Positions 24,979-32,389 of a DNA stretch of 46,317 bases are shown one piece after another; position 1 is the first letter of the stretch, and each line of letters begins with the position of its first letter. Location of the stretch: the NCBI GenBank assembly GCA_002344565.1, contig DDTZ01000035.1, positions 1-46,317 on the forward strand, written 5' to 3'. A program made the position numbers and the translations under genes. The DNA comes from Bdellovibrionaceae bacterium UBA2351 (GTDB taxonomy: Bacteria > Bdellovibrionota > Bdellovibrionia > Bdellovibrionales > Bdellovibrionaceae). Below the pieces are notes generated by a model. It was not told the DNA's origin. It did not search any database and saw nothing but the letters and a program-made list of their open reading frames with translations.

Positions 24979-27002
24979 TAAAAAAATACGCCCACGTTGC
25001 CGTTGCCGCCCCATTGAAGGGCTTACTGACTTATAGCATACCACCAGAACTCGAATCGGCTTCTGCTGGCTCGGTCGTGCTTGTTCCGCTCGGCAGACGC
25101 AAATGCCGCGGTATTGTTTTTTCGATCACCGATACGACACCAGAAACTGAATTTGAAATTAAAGCGCTTGATAGCATCGATCCTGAATACGAAGCTCATA
25201 GCTTAGCTCCGCGCCTTAAATGGATACAATGGCTGGCCGACTATTACTTCCATCCCGTGGGACTAGTTGCCGATCTAATTTTGCCTCCTCTTTCAAAAGG
25301 CAAAAAAAATGTCGCACGGAAACGATCACCCATTCCAGAGTTTCCACCCGAGGCTCCCTTTCCACTAAATCCCGAGCAAGAAACCGCTTATAAAGCCATC
25401 GCTGCCGACGAAGGTTTTCAGACACATTTGCTTTACGGGGTCACCGGATCTGGTAAAACTGAAGTCTATTTGCATTTGTTTGAAAAAACTTTGAAGGAGG
25501 GAAAGACCGGCCTATTTTTACTTCCCGAAATTTCCCTTACTCCACAACTCGTAAATCGTTTTGCTAAACGTTTTGGGTCTAAGATTGCCCTACTTCATTC
25601 CCAGCTAACAGATCGGGAGCGCACCCAATTTTGGTGGGAAATGATCACAGGAGAAAAACAAATTCTTATCGGTGCACGATCTGCTTTATTTTGTCCAGTT
25701 CCCAATTTGGGTCTTATCGTTGTCGATGAAGAGCACGAATCTAGTTTTAAACAAGAAGAAAAGCTTAAATATCATGGTCGTGACGTAGCTATCATGCTAG
25801 CTAAAGAAATGAATTGTCCCATCGTATTGGGTTCTGCCACTCCCAGCTTTGAGTCCTGGGTGAATGCAACTAAAGGTAAATTCAAACTCCATCGAATGGT
25901 AAAACGTGTAGGTGATATTCAGTTACCTGAAATAAAAATTATAGATTTAAAAGAGTCAGCGGCTCGCTCCAAAGAATTGAAACTACCATTTTGGATGAGC
26001 GAAACTCTGCATACCGAACTTCAAAGCAATTTAGAAAATAGTTTTCAGTCAGCCCTGTTCCTTAACCGACGTGGCATGAGCCAATCTATTATATGCCCAT
26101 CGTGTGGTTACACGAAAGAATGTCCAAACTGCGACATCAAGCTGACTCTTCATGCGCATAACCATTTGGTATGCCATTACTGCGACTATCACGAAAGCTT
26201 CAAACCTCGCTGTTCTGATTGCAATGAAGGTACGCTTGAACCTTTGGGGATCGGGACCGAAAGCGTTGAAGCTGAAATACAGAAATTGTTCCCAGAAGCC
26301 CGTGTTCTGCGCGTAGATCGCGATGAAATTCAAAATCGAATTGATCTGGAAAATGCGATCGAGAAGGTTGAAAAACAAGAAGTTGATATTTTAATCGGGA
26401 CACAGATGATCGCTAAGGGCTTAGATTTTCCAAATCTAAAATTAGTTGGATTGGTCCTGGCTGATGTTGGATTTAACTTACCTGATTTTCGTGCTGGTGA
26501 ACGCGCCGTCCAACTAATTTTACAAATGAGCGGACGAGCCGGACGCCATAAGCGCGAAAATGAACCTAACGGCGTAGTGATATTGCAAACATTCAATCCC
26601 GAAAGCGAAATCGTACAGATGGCAAGTCAATCAGACTATGAAGTGTTCTGCGAATACGATTTAAAAAATCGCCAGGTATTTAGTTATCCCCCATATGGCA
26701 AAATGATTTCCTTCCGTATACAATCGCGTGACTTGGACAAATCACAGAAAACAGCGCGTATGTTATCTGAGCGATGTTTTAATCTAAAAGAAAAATCGGA
26801 GTCATTTGATGACGTGCAAGTACTTGGCCCTACAGAATCCCCGATTGCTAAAATTAGGAATGAGTTCCGCTTTCAAGTTATCCTGAAAGCCAACAGCGCA
26901 GCGGTGCTACATCGCTTTACGAAAATTGTCCTGCAAAATGAAAAATGGATTCCGACAGGGGTGAAACTCTACGCAGATGTTGATCCGATGAATTTACTTT
27001 AA
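24975..27002 (+). CDS. priA: Primosomal protein N' (PriA helicase)
   Basis: Replication-restart DNA helicase that recognises stalled forks and reloads the replisome. Seen: an N-terminal 3'-binding domain (HVAVAAPLKGLLTYSIP), helicase motif I GVTGSGKTEVY, the DEEH box, and a zinc-binding insertion with eight Cys (CPSCGYTKECPNC then VCHYCDYHESFKPRCSDC). The C-terminal helicase motifs include GTQMIAKGLDFPNL and QMSGRAGR. The length of 675 residues is close to normal. The start codon overlaps the preceding stop. Its 3' end overlaps the convergent globin gene by 4 bases. Confidence 0.96.
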   Translation: MIKKYAHVAVAAPLKGLLTYSIPPELESASAGSVVLVPLGRRKCRGIVFSITDTTPETEFEIKALDSIDPEYEAHSLAPRLKWIQWLADYYFHPVGLVADLILPPLSKGKKNVARKRSPIPEFPPEAPFPLNPEQETAYKAIAADEGFQTHLLYGVTGSGKTEVYLHLFEKTLKEGKTGLFLLPEISLTPQLVNRFAKRFGSKIALLHSQLTDRERTQFWWEMITGEKQILIGARSALFCPVPNLGLIVVDEEHESSFKQEEKLKYHGRDVAIMLAKEMNCPIVLGSATPSFESWVNATKGKFKLHRMVKRVGDIQLPEIKIIDLKESAARSKELKLPFWMSETLHTELQSNLENSFQSALFLNRRGMSQSIICPSCGYTKECPNCDIKLTLHAHNHLVCHYCDYHESFKPRCSDCNEGTLEPLGIGTESVEAEIQKLFPEARVLRVDRDEIQNRIDLENAIEKVEKQEVDILIGTQMIAKGLDFPNLKLVGLVLADVGFNLPDFRAGERAVQLILQMSGRAGRHKRENEPNGVVILQTFNPESEIVQMASQSDYEVFCEYDLKNRQVFSYPPYGKMISFRIQSRDLDKSQKTARMLSERCFNLKEKSESFDDVQVLGPTESPIAKIRNEFRFQVILKANSAAVLHRFTKIVLQNEKWIPTGVKLYADVDPMNLL

Positions 27003-27394
27003 GTGCCTTGCGGTCCTTCATTTTGATTACGCATGTGATCGGCAAGCCTAGCAATCGCAGACATAAACATCGAATTAAACTCTGGCGGCGTATTACTTAA
27101 TTCAAGAGCCCGCTTCATACAGAATAACCACTGATCCCGCTCAGAAATTCCAATGGCAAAGGGAAGGTGTCGAGCGCGTAGCCGTGGATGTCCATATTTT
27201 TGTACAAATAAATCGGGACCACCCAACCAGCCTGATAAAAATTCAAATAATTTTTGATTAGCCCGCGGCAAATCCGGGTGCATTTTAAAAACACCTTCTG
27301 CTTCCGGAGCTTCTGACATAACTTGATAGAAAGCATCTACTAGTTTTTTTAAACCGTCTTCGCCACCCAGTACTTGATACAATGTAACTTCCAA
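26999..27394 (-). CDS. Truncated hemoglobin, group II (GlbO type)
   Basis: Small oxygen-binding or NO/peroxide-handling globin. Features of group II: Phe22-Tyr23 (B9-B10), YGHPRLRARHLPFAIG with proximal His76, and Trp89 (G8) in RDQWLF. The length of 131 residues is typical. The start is a TTG at 27394; the frame has no upstream ATG, and AGGACGG lies about 9 bases before it. The terminator of the next upstream minus-strand gene ends only about 14 bases before this start. The globin therefore either depends on read-through or has a promoter within that hairpin. Convergent with priA, overlapping by 4 bases. Confidence 0.92.
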   Translation of the reverse strand: MEVTLYQVLGGEDGLKKLVDAFYQVMSEAPEAEGVFKMHPDLPRANQKLFEFLSGWLGGPDLFVQKYGHPRLRARHLPFAIGISERDQWLFCMKRALELSNTPPEFNSMFMSAIARLADHMRNQNEGPQGT

Positions 27395-27407
27395 AATTTA
27401 CCGTCCT

Positions 27408-27441
27408 AAAAAAAATGGGCTCACGTTTTTGCGTGAACCCA
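27408..27441 (-). terminator. Intrinsic terminator of the 27477-28178 gene
   Basis: Read on the minus strand, TGGGTTCACG pairs with CGTGAGCCCA (one mismatch; plus-strand arms 27416-27425 and 27432-27441), followed by eight T. Strong and in the right place, 36 bases after the stop codon. Confidence 0.88.
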
Positions 27442-27476
27442 CTAGATATAATGGAAGTGCTATTTCTTCAATACAA

Positions 27477-28178
27477 TTAGCGACAGACGTTACGTACGTC
27501 GATGAACTGCTTAATAGTCTGGAAGCGGGACGCATCCGCTTTATCGTTAACAAAACGACCGCCATTGCCTTTTACTTTCATTACGATGCCTGAACGATCA
27601 ATTGTAAACAGCCCGTATGAATTAAATGATTTTCCGGATTGATTAAAACAAGAATTGATTTGATAATCGACCACGCCTTGATCTTGGTACACTACACGAG
27701 CGGCGTCCCAAGCTTTAAATTGGCCAGTTCGGCTAAGTGCCGCATTAACAATCGTGGTGTCGCGATTAGGAACTACGCTAAATTCCTTTACGTTATCCAT
27801 CAATACTGTTTTCTTTACTTTTACACATTGACCTGATCGATCGCCATCTACATTATTTACAGCAATCAGTTGCTTTCCACCGTTAGCCGATTTTGTGTAG
27901 TACAGGACAGCTCGATCTGTTGGATGAATGGATACCTTCATATCGATCACGTCCTGATCGATCGTGCATTTTACTCGATTATCGTCAGTGATTCTTAGTA
28001 ATTGGCCCGAAGACATTAATAGGTACCGCTTAGCCCCCTGATCATTTGATCGGGCTTGTTTACATTCCTTATATGATTTGCCGTCGCGAGGACAGTTTTT
28101 GATATCGTCCGCAGCCCCCATAGCCATAACAGAAACAACAAGAGTCGAAAGCGCTAACATAATTTTCAGTGTGGTCAT
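27477..28178 (-). CDS. Exported protein of unknown function
   Basis: Not recognised. This 233-residue product has a signal peptide (TTLKIMLALSTLVVSVMAMGA) and six Cys (NCPRDGKSYKEC early; KC, QC, SC and a final VC), suggesting disulfides. Repeated short strand patterns such as YLLMSSGQLLRITDD, RAVLYYTKSANGGKQLIAV and YGLFTIDRSGIVMKVK look like beta-propeller blades or a beta-sandwich. AAGGGGG precedes the ATG. It is a single-gene unit with its own terminator. Confidence 0.72.
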   Translation of the reverse strand: MTTLKIMLALSTLVVSVMAMGAADDIKNCPRDGKSYKECKQARSNDQGAKRYLLMSSGQLLRITDDNRVKCTIDQDVIDMKVSIHPTDRAVLYYTKSANGGKQLIAVNNVDGDRSGQCVKVKKTVLMDNVKEFSVVPNRDTTIVNAALSRTGQFKAWDAARVVYQDQGVVDYQINSCFNQSGKSFNSYGLFTIDRSGIVMKVKGNGGRFVNDKADASRFQTIKQFIDVRNVCR

Positions 28179-28355
28179 TTTGATCCCCCTTAAATGGTTC
28201 GCCCACTATCTAAGCGAAATACAGGCCAAAAAAACTGGTGGCAAAAGGGCTTTTTTGTCGAGCGTTTCATACTGGTGCACCAATTCTGGAAAAATTGCCT
28301 AGATTTCAGATAGTCGTTAAAATTAATTACGGGGTATTTTCTTCATAGGACGTAA

Positions 28356-29072
28356 ATGATGAGAAAAAACATAAGTAACAAGGGTTTCAGCTTAGTCGAG
28401 CTTTTGGCCGTCGTCGCAATTATCGGGATACTGGCCGTAATCGGCATTCCCCAGTATCACAAATTTCGAATAAAGGCGTTTCAAGCCGAAGCAAAAACCC
28501 AATTGGCTGGCATTCATACTGCTGAACGAACTTTTTTTCTAGAACATCAAACCTATCATCCATCTTTGAAAGCCATTGGTTATGCTCCGATGGGGCGAGC
28601 CCGCTATAATATTGGTTTCGGCTATCACGATCCAAGTCAGACAGTGTCCACTACGGCACCCTATGTTTATGATTTAACTACTCTTAATTCAAAATTCATT
28701 TGCGCCGGTCCGTTTGGTCTAGGCACTGATACAAAATGCCAAATGGTTAACGATACTCCGACAATAGGAACTTCAGCGACGGCTACTACGACAAGCTACG
28801 CCGCAACGGCCGTTGCTTACGAGGAGCAACTGACTGCTTCGAATACTACGCCGACTAGTTTCTCTATCGCTGTAAACTTCGTATTAGGGGCTGCTGCATA
28901 CGCAGCTGGGGCTCCGCGTGTAAATGTTGAGGTGGGAGGCGCACCGCTTGGCTATGATAGCTGGGTGATTGATCACAATAATCGCTTAAGAAAAGCGTAT
29001 TTAGATAATGCCTTAGAGGAGAACTGCGAGGAGACGGATACGTGCCAAGATACCGATCTTAACAGGAACTGA
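28356..29072 (+). CDS. Type IV pilin-like protein
   Basis: Prepilin with a short leader ending NKG, then FSLVELLAVVAIIGILAVIGIP: the prepilin peptidase site after Gly10, Phe at +1 and Glu at +5, followed by the membrane/assembly helix. The globular part (residues about 35-238) has a YHPSLKAIGY region common in Bdellovibrio/Myxococcus-type pilins. Its Cys residues (KFICAGPF, TKCQM, NCEETDTC) may form disulfides. The ATGATG start has AGGAC upstream. No pil assembly gene lies nearby, so this is a solo pilin or minor pilin gene. A bidirectional terminator follows. Confidence 0.9.
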   Translation: MMRKNISNKGFSLVELLAVVAIIGILAVIGIPQYHKFRIKAFQAEAKTQLAGIHTAERTFFLEHQTYHPSLKAIGYAPMGRARYNIGFGYHDPSQTVSTTAPYVYDLTTLNSKFICAGPFGLGTDTKCQMVNDTPTIGTSATATTTSYAATAVAYEEQLTASNTTPTSFSIAVNFVLGAAAYAAGAPRVNVEVGGAPLGYDSWVIDHNNRLRKAYLDNALEENCEETDTCQDTDLNRN

Positions 29073-29078
29073 AATAAA

Positions 29079-29104
29079 AAAGCCCAACGTATCAGGTTGG
29101 GCTT
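29079..29104. terminator. Bidirectional terminator between pilin and convergent gene
   Basis: AAAGCCCAAC (29079-29088) pairs perfectly with GTTGGGCTTT (29095-29104). The T run is longer on the minus strand (TTTTTTATTTC), so it chiefly ends the 29136-29714 gene, but it can also stop the pilin transcript. Confidence 0.85.
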
Positions 29105-29135
29105 TCCATAAGAACCTCAGGTGTTCTAATCAAAA

Positions 29136-29714
29136 TTAGCAACCGCCAGGAACGCACACTGCTAAACTTGGATTGTTTAATTTGTTAAGAACTTGGCTTA
29201 ACTCAAGTTTAGTCGCACCTGCTGGGTTTTTGTTACCTTGGAAATAAATTTCAATAATGTCGTTTTGACTATCAATTTTGATGTCAGTTACGTTTTGGTA
29301 AGGGTTACCTTTCGCATTAGTTAGATACATGATAGTATTCACTCGAGAGATAACGATAATGTTACCTTGAGAAGTTACCGCGAATAAACGACCTTCTAAA
29401 GCCTTATCTTCTCTGAACTTACCAACGATATCCACACGTCTCATTGAACATACCTGTGTGCCCGGAGCTTTATCAGTAATTACAGACAATAAAGTATTGT
29501 CGTCTTTAAAAACTACTTTTGTAGCGTAACGAGATCCATCAGTTTCACGCTGACCACCTTGAACAATTTTGCACTCGCTACCAGCAGTCGAATAATTAGC
29601 CATTTTAGCTGCGTAGTTACCGCACTCTTGACCAACTTCTTTCATACATGTTTCAAATTTAGCTGCTTGTGAACTCGCTGCGGCCATAACTAATAATAAT
29701 ACTAACTTTTTCAT
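29136..29714 (-). CDS. Small exported protein of unknown function
   Basis: Not recognised. The start at 29714 gives a signal peptide (KKLVLLLVMAAASSQAA) and a GAGGAG binding site directly upstream; an upstream in-frame start at 29789 would place a hairpin inside the coding region and is rejected. The 192-residue product has seven Cys (CMKEVGQECG near the start, ECKIVQ, QVCSMRR, and CVPGGC at the very end). Strand-like pieces follow each other (GRLFAVTSQGNIIVISRV, NTIMYLTNAKG). It resembles the exported protein at 27477-28178 in size, Cys placement at both ends and strand pattern, perhaps as a distant relative. Confidence 0.72.
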   Translation of the reverse strand: MKKLVLLLVMAAASSQAAKFETCMKEVGQECGNYAAKMANYSTAGSECKIVQGGQRETDGSRYATKVVFKDDNTLLSVITDKAPGTQVCSMRRVDIVGKFREDKALEGRLFAVTSQGNIIVISRVNTIMYLTNAKGNPYQNVTDIKIDSQNDIIEIYFQGNKNPAGATKLELSQVLNKLNNPSLAVCVPGGC

Positions 29715-29735
29715 TTTCTCTCCTCGTTTTTTAAA

Positions 29736-29749
29736 ATGGCTAGAGCCAT
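29736..29749 (-). other. Small hairpin in the 5' leader of the 29136-29714 gene
   Basis: ATGGC and GCCAT pair around a 4-base loop, with flanking A and T runs extending the stem, about 20 bases upstream of the start codon. It could be a leader stabiliser. No T tract. Confidence 0.4.
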
Positions 29750-29870
29750 GTTTTTGTTTCGCAGGGGTACTTTGCGAAACGCAAACCATGAAAAAACTGC
29801 CTGTAAACGATTTTAAGCCTACCTAGATGTATTAGAACGAGACACTCAGTCGACAATGGGCGTCCTCCAA

Positions 29871-29900
29871 ATAACAAAGGCCCCTCATTCGAGGAGCCTT
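29871..29900 (-). terminator. Intrinsic terminator of the 29934-30572 gene
   Basis: Plus-strand arms AAGGCCCCTC (29877-29886) and GAGGAGCCTT (29891-29900) pair with a single mismatch around a 4-base loop. On the minus strand the stem is followed by TGTTAT. Located about 34 bases after the stop codon. Confidence 0.75.
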
Positions 29901-29933
29901 CTTCATTATATAATAAGATAGCGAGCTATCAGA

Positions 29934-30572
29934 TTATCTACGGCATTTATATTCTTCGTGCTTTGGCGTGTTTTGACCAGAGTACTGACCGTTGATCATA
30001 ATTTTGCAGTTACCTTTGTTTGACCATTCGTAAGTTACGCGACCTGGACGAGCACCGCAAAGGTATTCTTGGTGTTCTGGAGTGTTGCGACCAGTGTAAA
30101 CACCATCAACCATGATTTTGCAGTTGTTATTGTTTGACCATTCATAAGTCGTACGACCGTAAGATGGATAAGACGGGTATGACGGTTGAGATGGACGAGA
30201 AACTAGGCACGACCACCAGCCCAATACGATTTGTTTTCTTTCAATAACTCTACCGCGACCATTTGTTAATTGAAATTCAACGGCGCAATCCTTCCCTAAT
30301 TCGCTTTCCATTCGCTTGCTTAATGTGTAAGAAGAACCTTGGAAAGGATATGACTTAATTACACGACCGCTAGTAACATCTACGAAGCGTAGACCCGAGC
30401 AATATGATTTATCGATGCCACCTTCAAACTTAAGAGCTAGATCTCCGTTACCAGCTTCTCTTAATTCTACAGATCCACCACATTGATATAGTCTTTCGCT
30501 ATCTAAGTAACGGCTAGCGCCGAAAACATTAACGGCTGCTAATGACAATAATGAAATTAATAACATTTTCAT
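29934..30572 (-). CDS. Exported protein with two C-terminal YEWS modules
   Basis: Not recognised. The 212-residue product has a signal peptide (KMLLISLLSLAAVNVFGA). An N-terminal domain (about 20-122) holds five Cys (YQCGG, KSYCSG, KDCAV and WWSC among them), and a Pro/Ser/Tyr linker with repeated SYPSYP follows. Two copies of a 31-residue module sit at 142-172 and 180-210. Each reads TYEWSN-x3-CKIM-x-x-G-x-Y-x-G-x-NTP-x-H-x-EY-x-C, with one Cys after the Trp segment and one at the end, so each module may close one disulfide. AAGGAG precedes the ATG. The next gene upstream on the same strand has the same module and a very similar upstream region. Confidence 0.8.
   Translation of the reverse strand: MKMLLISLLSLAAVNVFGASRYLDSERLYQCGGSVELREAGNGDLALKFEGGIDKSYCSGLRFVDVTSGRVIKSYPFQGSSYTLSKRMESELGKDCAVEFQLTNGRGRVIERKQIVLGWWSCLVSRPSQPSYPSYPSYGRTTYEWSNNNNCKIMVDGVYTGRNTPEHQEYLCGARPGRVTYEWSNKGNCKIMINGQYSGQNTPKHEEYKCRR
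29943..30149 (-). repeat. Two tandem YEWS modules (coding repeat)
   Basis: Two copies of the 31-residue module, 38 residues apart start to start, with about 20 identical residues between them by eye. Further copies, more diverged, are encoded at 30804-31094. Confidence 0.85.
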
Positions 30573-30751
30573 AAATTCTCCTTAAAAGGGTTGTTTGGTT
30601 TGGTTTAATTTACGAAACCAAGAATATAGAATTTATAAAAAATAAGAACTGTACTGATTTTGTACGGCAGAAATTACACAAGACGAAAGCTCGAAAGCCT
30701 AGAGCCAACGAGAAATTAGGAGCTTAACTTGAAAACGGTAAAAGACCGGTC

Positions 30752-30783
30752 AAAAAAAAGACCCCCACCCGAGGCAGAGGTCT
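30752..30783 (-). terminator. Intrinsic terminator of the 30804-31094 gene
   Basis: Minus strand AGACC (30783-30779) pairs with GGTCT (30763-30759), with further G/C pairing inside the loop, and is followed by seven or more T. Placed 20 bases after the stop codon. Confidence 0.8.
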
Positions 30784-30803
30784 ATCTTAGTTTAATTTAA
30801 AAA

Positions 30804-31094
30804 CTAGTGTCTAGCAGCGCAATAGTAGTCAGACACTAAAGTACCAGTGAATTGATCGTTGATCATCATTTTGCAGTTACCTTTTCTTGACCACTCATAT
30901 TTAAGAGTCGTGCCTTTTGGCATACCGTTAATTGGTGCACACCATGAGTGTGATACGTTTCTTCCTGAATATTCGTAATTGTACATAAGCTTACAATTTC
31001 CAGCATTAGAAATCGCGTAAGAAAATGGGTTATAGTCAGCAGCAAAAACGTTTACTGCAACAAGAGTAACAAGTGATACCAAAATAGCTTTCAT
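30804..31094 (-). CDS. Small exported protein made of two YEWS modules
   Basis: Not recognised. The 96-residue product has a signal peptide (KAILVSLVTLVAVNVFA), almost the same as that of its neighbour at 29934-30572. The rest is nearly all two modules: residues about 25-52 (SYAISNAGNCKLM...YSGRN...WC) and about 65-92 (KYEWSRKGNCKMMIND...FTG...YYC). The first copy is the more diverged. Each has two Cys in the same places as the modules next door. Ribosome binding site AAGGAG precedes the ATG, and a terminator follows, so it is a single-gene unit. Confidence 0.82.
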   Translation of the reverse strand: MKAILVSLVTLVAVNVFAADYNPFSYAISNAGNCKLMYNYEYSGRNVSHSWCAPINGMPKGTTLKYEWSRKGNCKMMINDQFTGTLVSDYYCAARH

Positions 31095-31398
31095 AAAAAC
31101 TCCTTAATTGGGTTAGTTGGTTTGTTGTGTCTACGAAAGCAATAATAATCTAAATATTTTTTTTGAGAATTGTACGAAATTTAGTGAGCAATCTCTTCAG
31201 TGTGCGGCGAATTTTTTTTATCTTCGTTGTATTTTTCTGCAGGAATTTTTTTCCAAAAAACAACAAAAACTACATCTAATAAAATACAAATCACAACGAA
31301 CAAATTGGAAAATTTTCACGGATCTCGAGAGAAACAAAACCCGAATTTGAGACACTCTATTTTTTGTTCAAAACGTAACAGGAAATTTCAATTTTTTT
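31095..31398. promoter_or_regulatory. AT-rich divergent intergenic region
   Basis: About 300 bases with no credible gene. The left end holds the promoter and leader of the YEWS-module gene (minus): the bases up to about 31185 resemble those before the sister gene at 30573-30665. At 31344-31355 the sequence AATTTGAGACAC is the reverse complement of 2751-2762, upstream of the nuclease. The right end should hold the promoter of the CFI-box gene; none was clear. Confidence 0.4.
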
Positions 31399-32334
31399 GT
31401 GGCGACGCATGGTCCGCCTGAAAAACAACGCCAAAAACTCGACCAAGATAAAAACCTTGATCTTGTTTTTGAATCATCTCAAACTTATAGAATGGAAAAA
31501 TGTCCGCGCTGCCAACTGCAAGTAACTGAACTTCACGCAATCGATCCCGAGTTCGAAGCACAACTCCAAGCGATTGATGAAGTGATCACAGGAGCTATTT
31601 GTTTAGCGTGCAGTTCTGATCTTAGAAAAATGCTTTCGCAAAGTCGTGGCGGCGTTTTGCTTGCGCAAGAGCGCGCTAAAGAATCCTATCGTTTAGACTT
31701 ATGGAAAAATCGAGTGTCGCTGATTAAAAAAGCCCGCGATTTTATGAATGCCAAAAACTTTACGGCAGCAGCAGTTACCTATGAAAAATACATTAAAGTT
31801 TTAGAAATCGTTTTTAGTTTAAAAAAAGGCGAAACTTTAACGCCAAAGCTATTTAAAGACTCAGCCCGAACGAGTGAAATTACGGTCGTGGCTTCAGTCT
31901 ACTGGGATTTGTTCCGAATTTACGACACTAATGATAAATACAATGATCGGCAGCAAATGGCCGGTAAACAATTGGCATCCTTTATCCAGTACTCAACTAT
32001 TTATCCAGATATCATTAAAAAAGCAGAAGCCTTTGCGCGCTCAGCGAAAAATCCAGCTATTGTAAAAGGATTTATCAAAGATGCCACTCAACAACGCCCA
32101 CGTTGTTTTATCGCGACCAGCACATATGGCGATCCCTTTTGCGAGGAAGTTGTGTATTTGCGACTATTTCGTGATTACTTCCTGTGCAAGCACCCACTGG
32201 GTCGGCTTTTCGCAAATGCTTATTATATAATATCTCCACCCGTTGCCGGCCTTATTGACAAGCATATTTTCCTAAAAAAATGCAGTAATTGCCTACTGAA
32301 TAGCGTGATTAAATGCATTAGACGTATTTATTAA
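31399..32334 (+). CDS. Zinc-ribbon-like and CFI-box C-terminal domain protein
   Basis: The C-terminus (about residues 233-290) matches the CFI-box domain found at the ends of many bacterial proteins: CFIATSTYGDPFCEEVVYL, then LRLFRDYFL, GRLFANAYYIISPPVAGLI. Near the N-terminus two CxxC pairs (CPRC at about 34-37 and CLAC at about 69-72) could bind a metal ion. The middle is helical (AKNFTAAAVTYEKYIKVLE), like a TPR helix pair. No signal peptide, so cytoplasmic. Function of the CFI box is not known to me. Start uncertain: GTG at 31399 has no well-placed binding site, and the ATG at 31492 would remove 31 residues while keeping both CxxC pairs. Confidence 0.78.
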   Translation: MATHGPPEKQRQKLDQDKNLDLVFESSQTYRMEKCPRCQLQVTELHAIDPEFEAQLQAIDEVITGAICLACSSDLRKMLSQSRGGVLLAQERAKESYRLDLWKNRVSLIKKARDFMNAKNFTAAAVTYEKYIKVLEIVFSLKKGETLTPKLFKDSARTSEITVVASVYWDLFRIYDTNDKYNDRQQMAGKQLASFIQYSTIYPDIIKKAEAFARSAKNPAIVKGFIKDATQQRPRCFIATSTYGDPFCEEVVYLRLFRDYFLCKHPLGRLFANAYYIISPPVAGLIDKHIFLKKCSNCLLNSVIKCIRRIY

Positions 32335-32389
32335 GTGACAGGATTTCCGTCTTTTCATTAATTTGAAAGGTGAAGAAAGGATTTCTTAT

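Noticed and set aside
31117..31350. Two open frames in the AT-rich spacer before the CFI-box gene
   Set aside because: Low-complexity Lys/Asn/Phe translation, no ribosome binding site, and the left part overlaps the conserved leader of the YEWS-module gene on the other strand.
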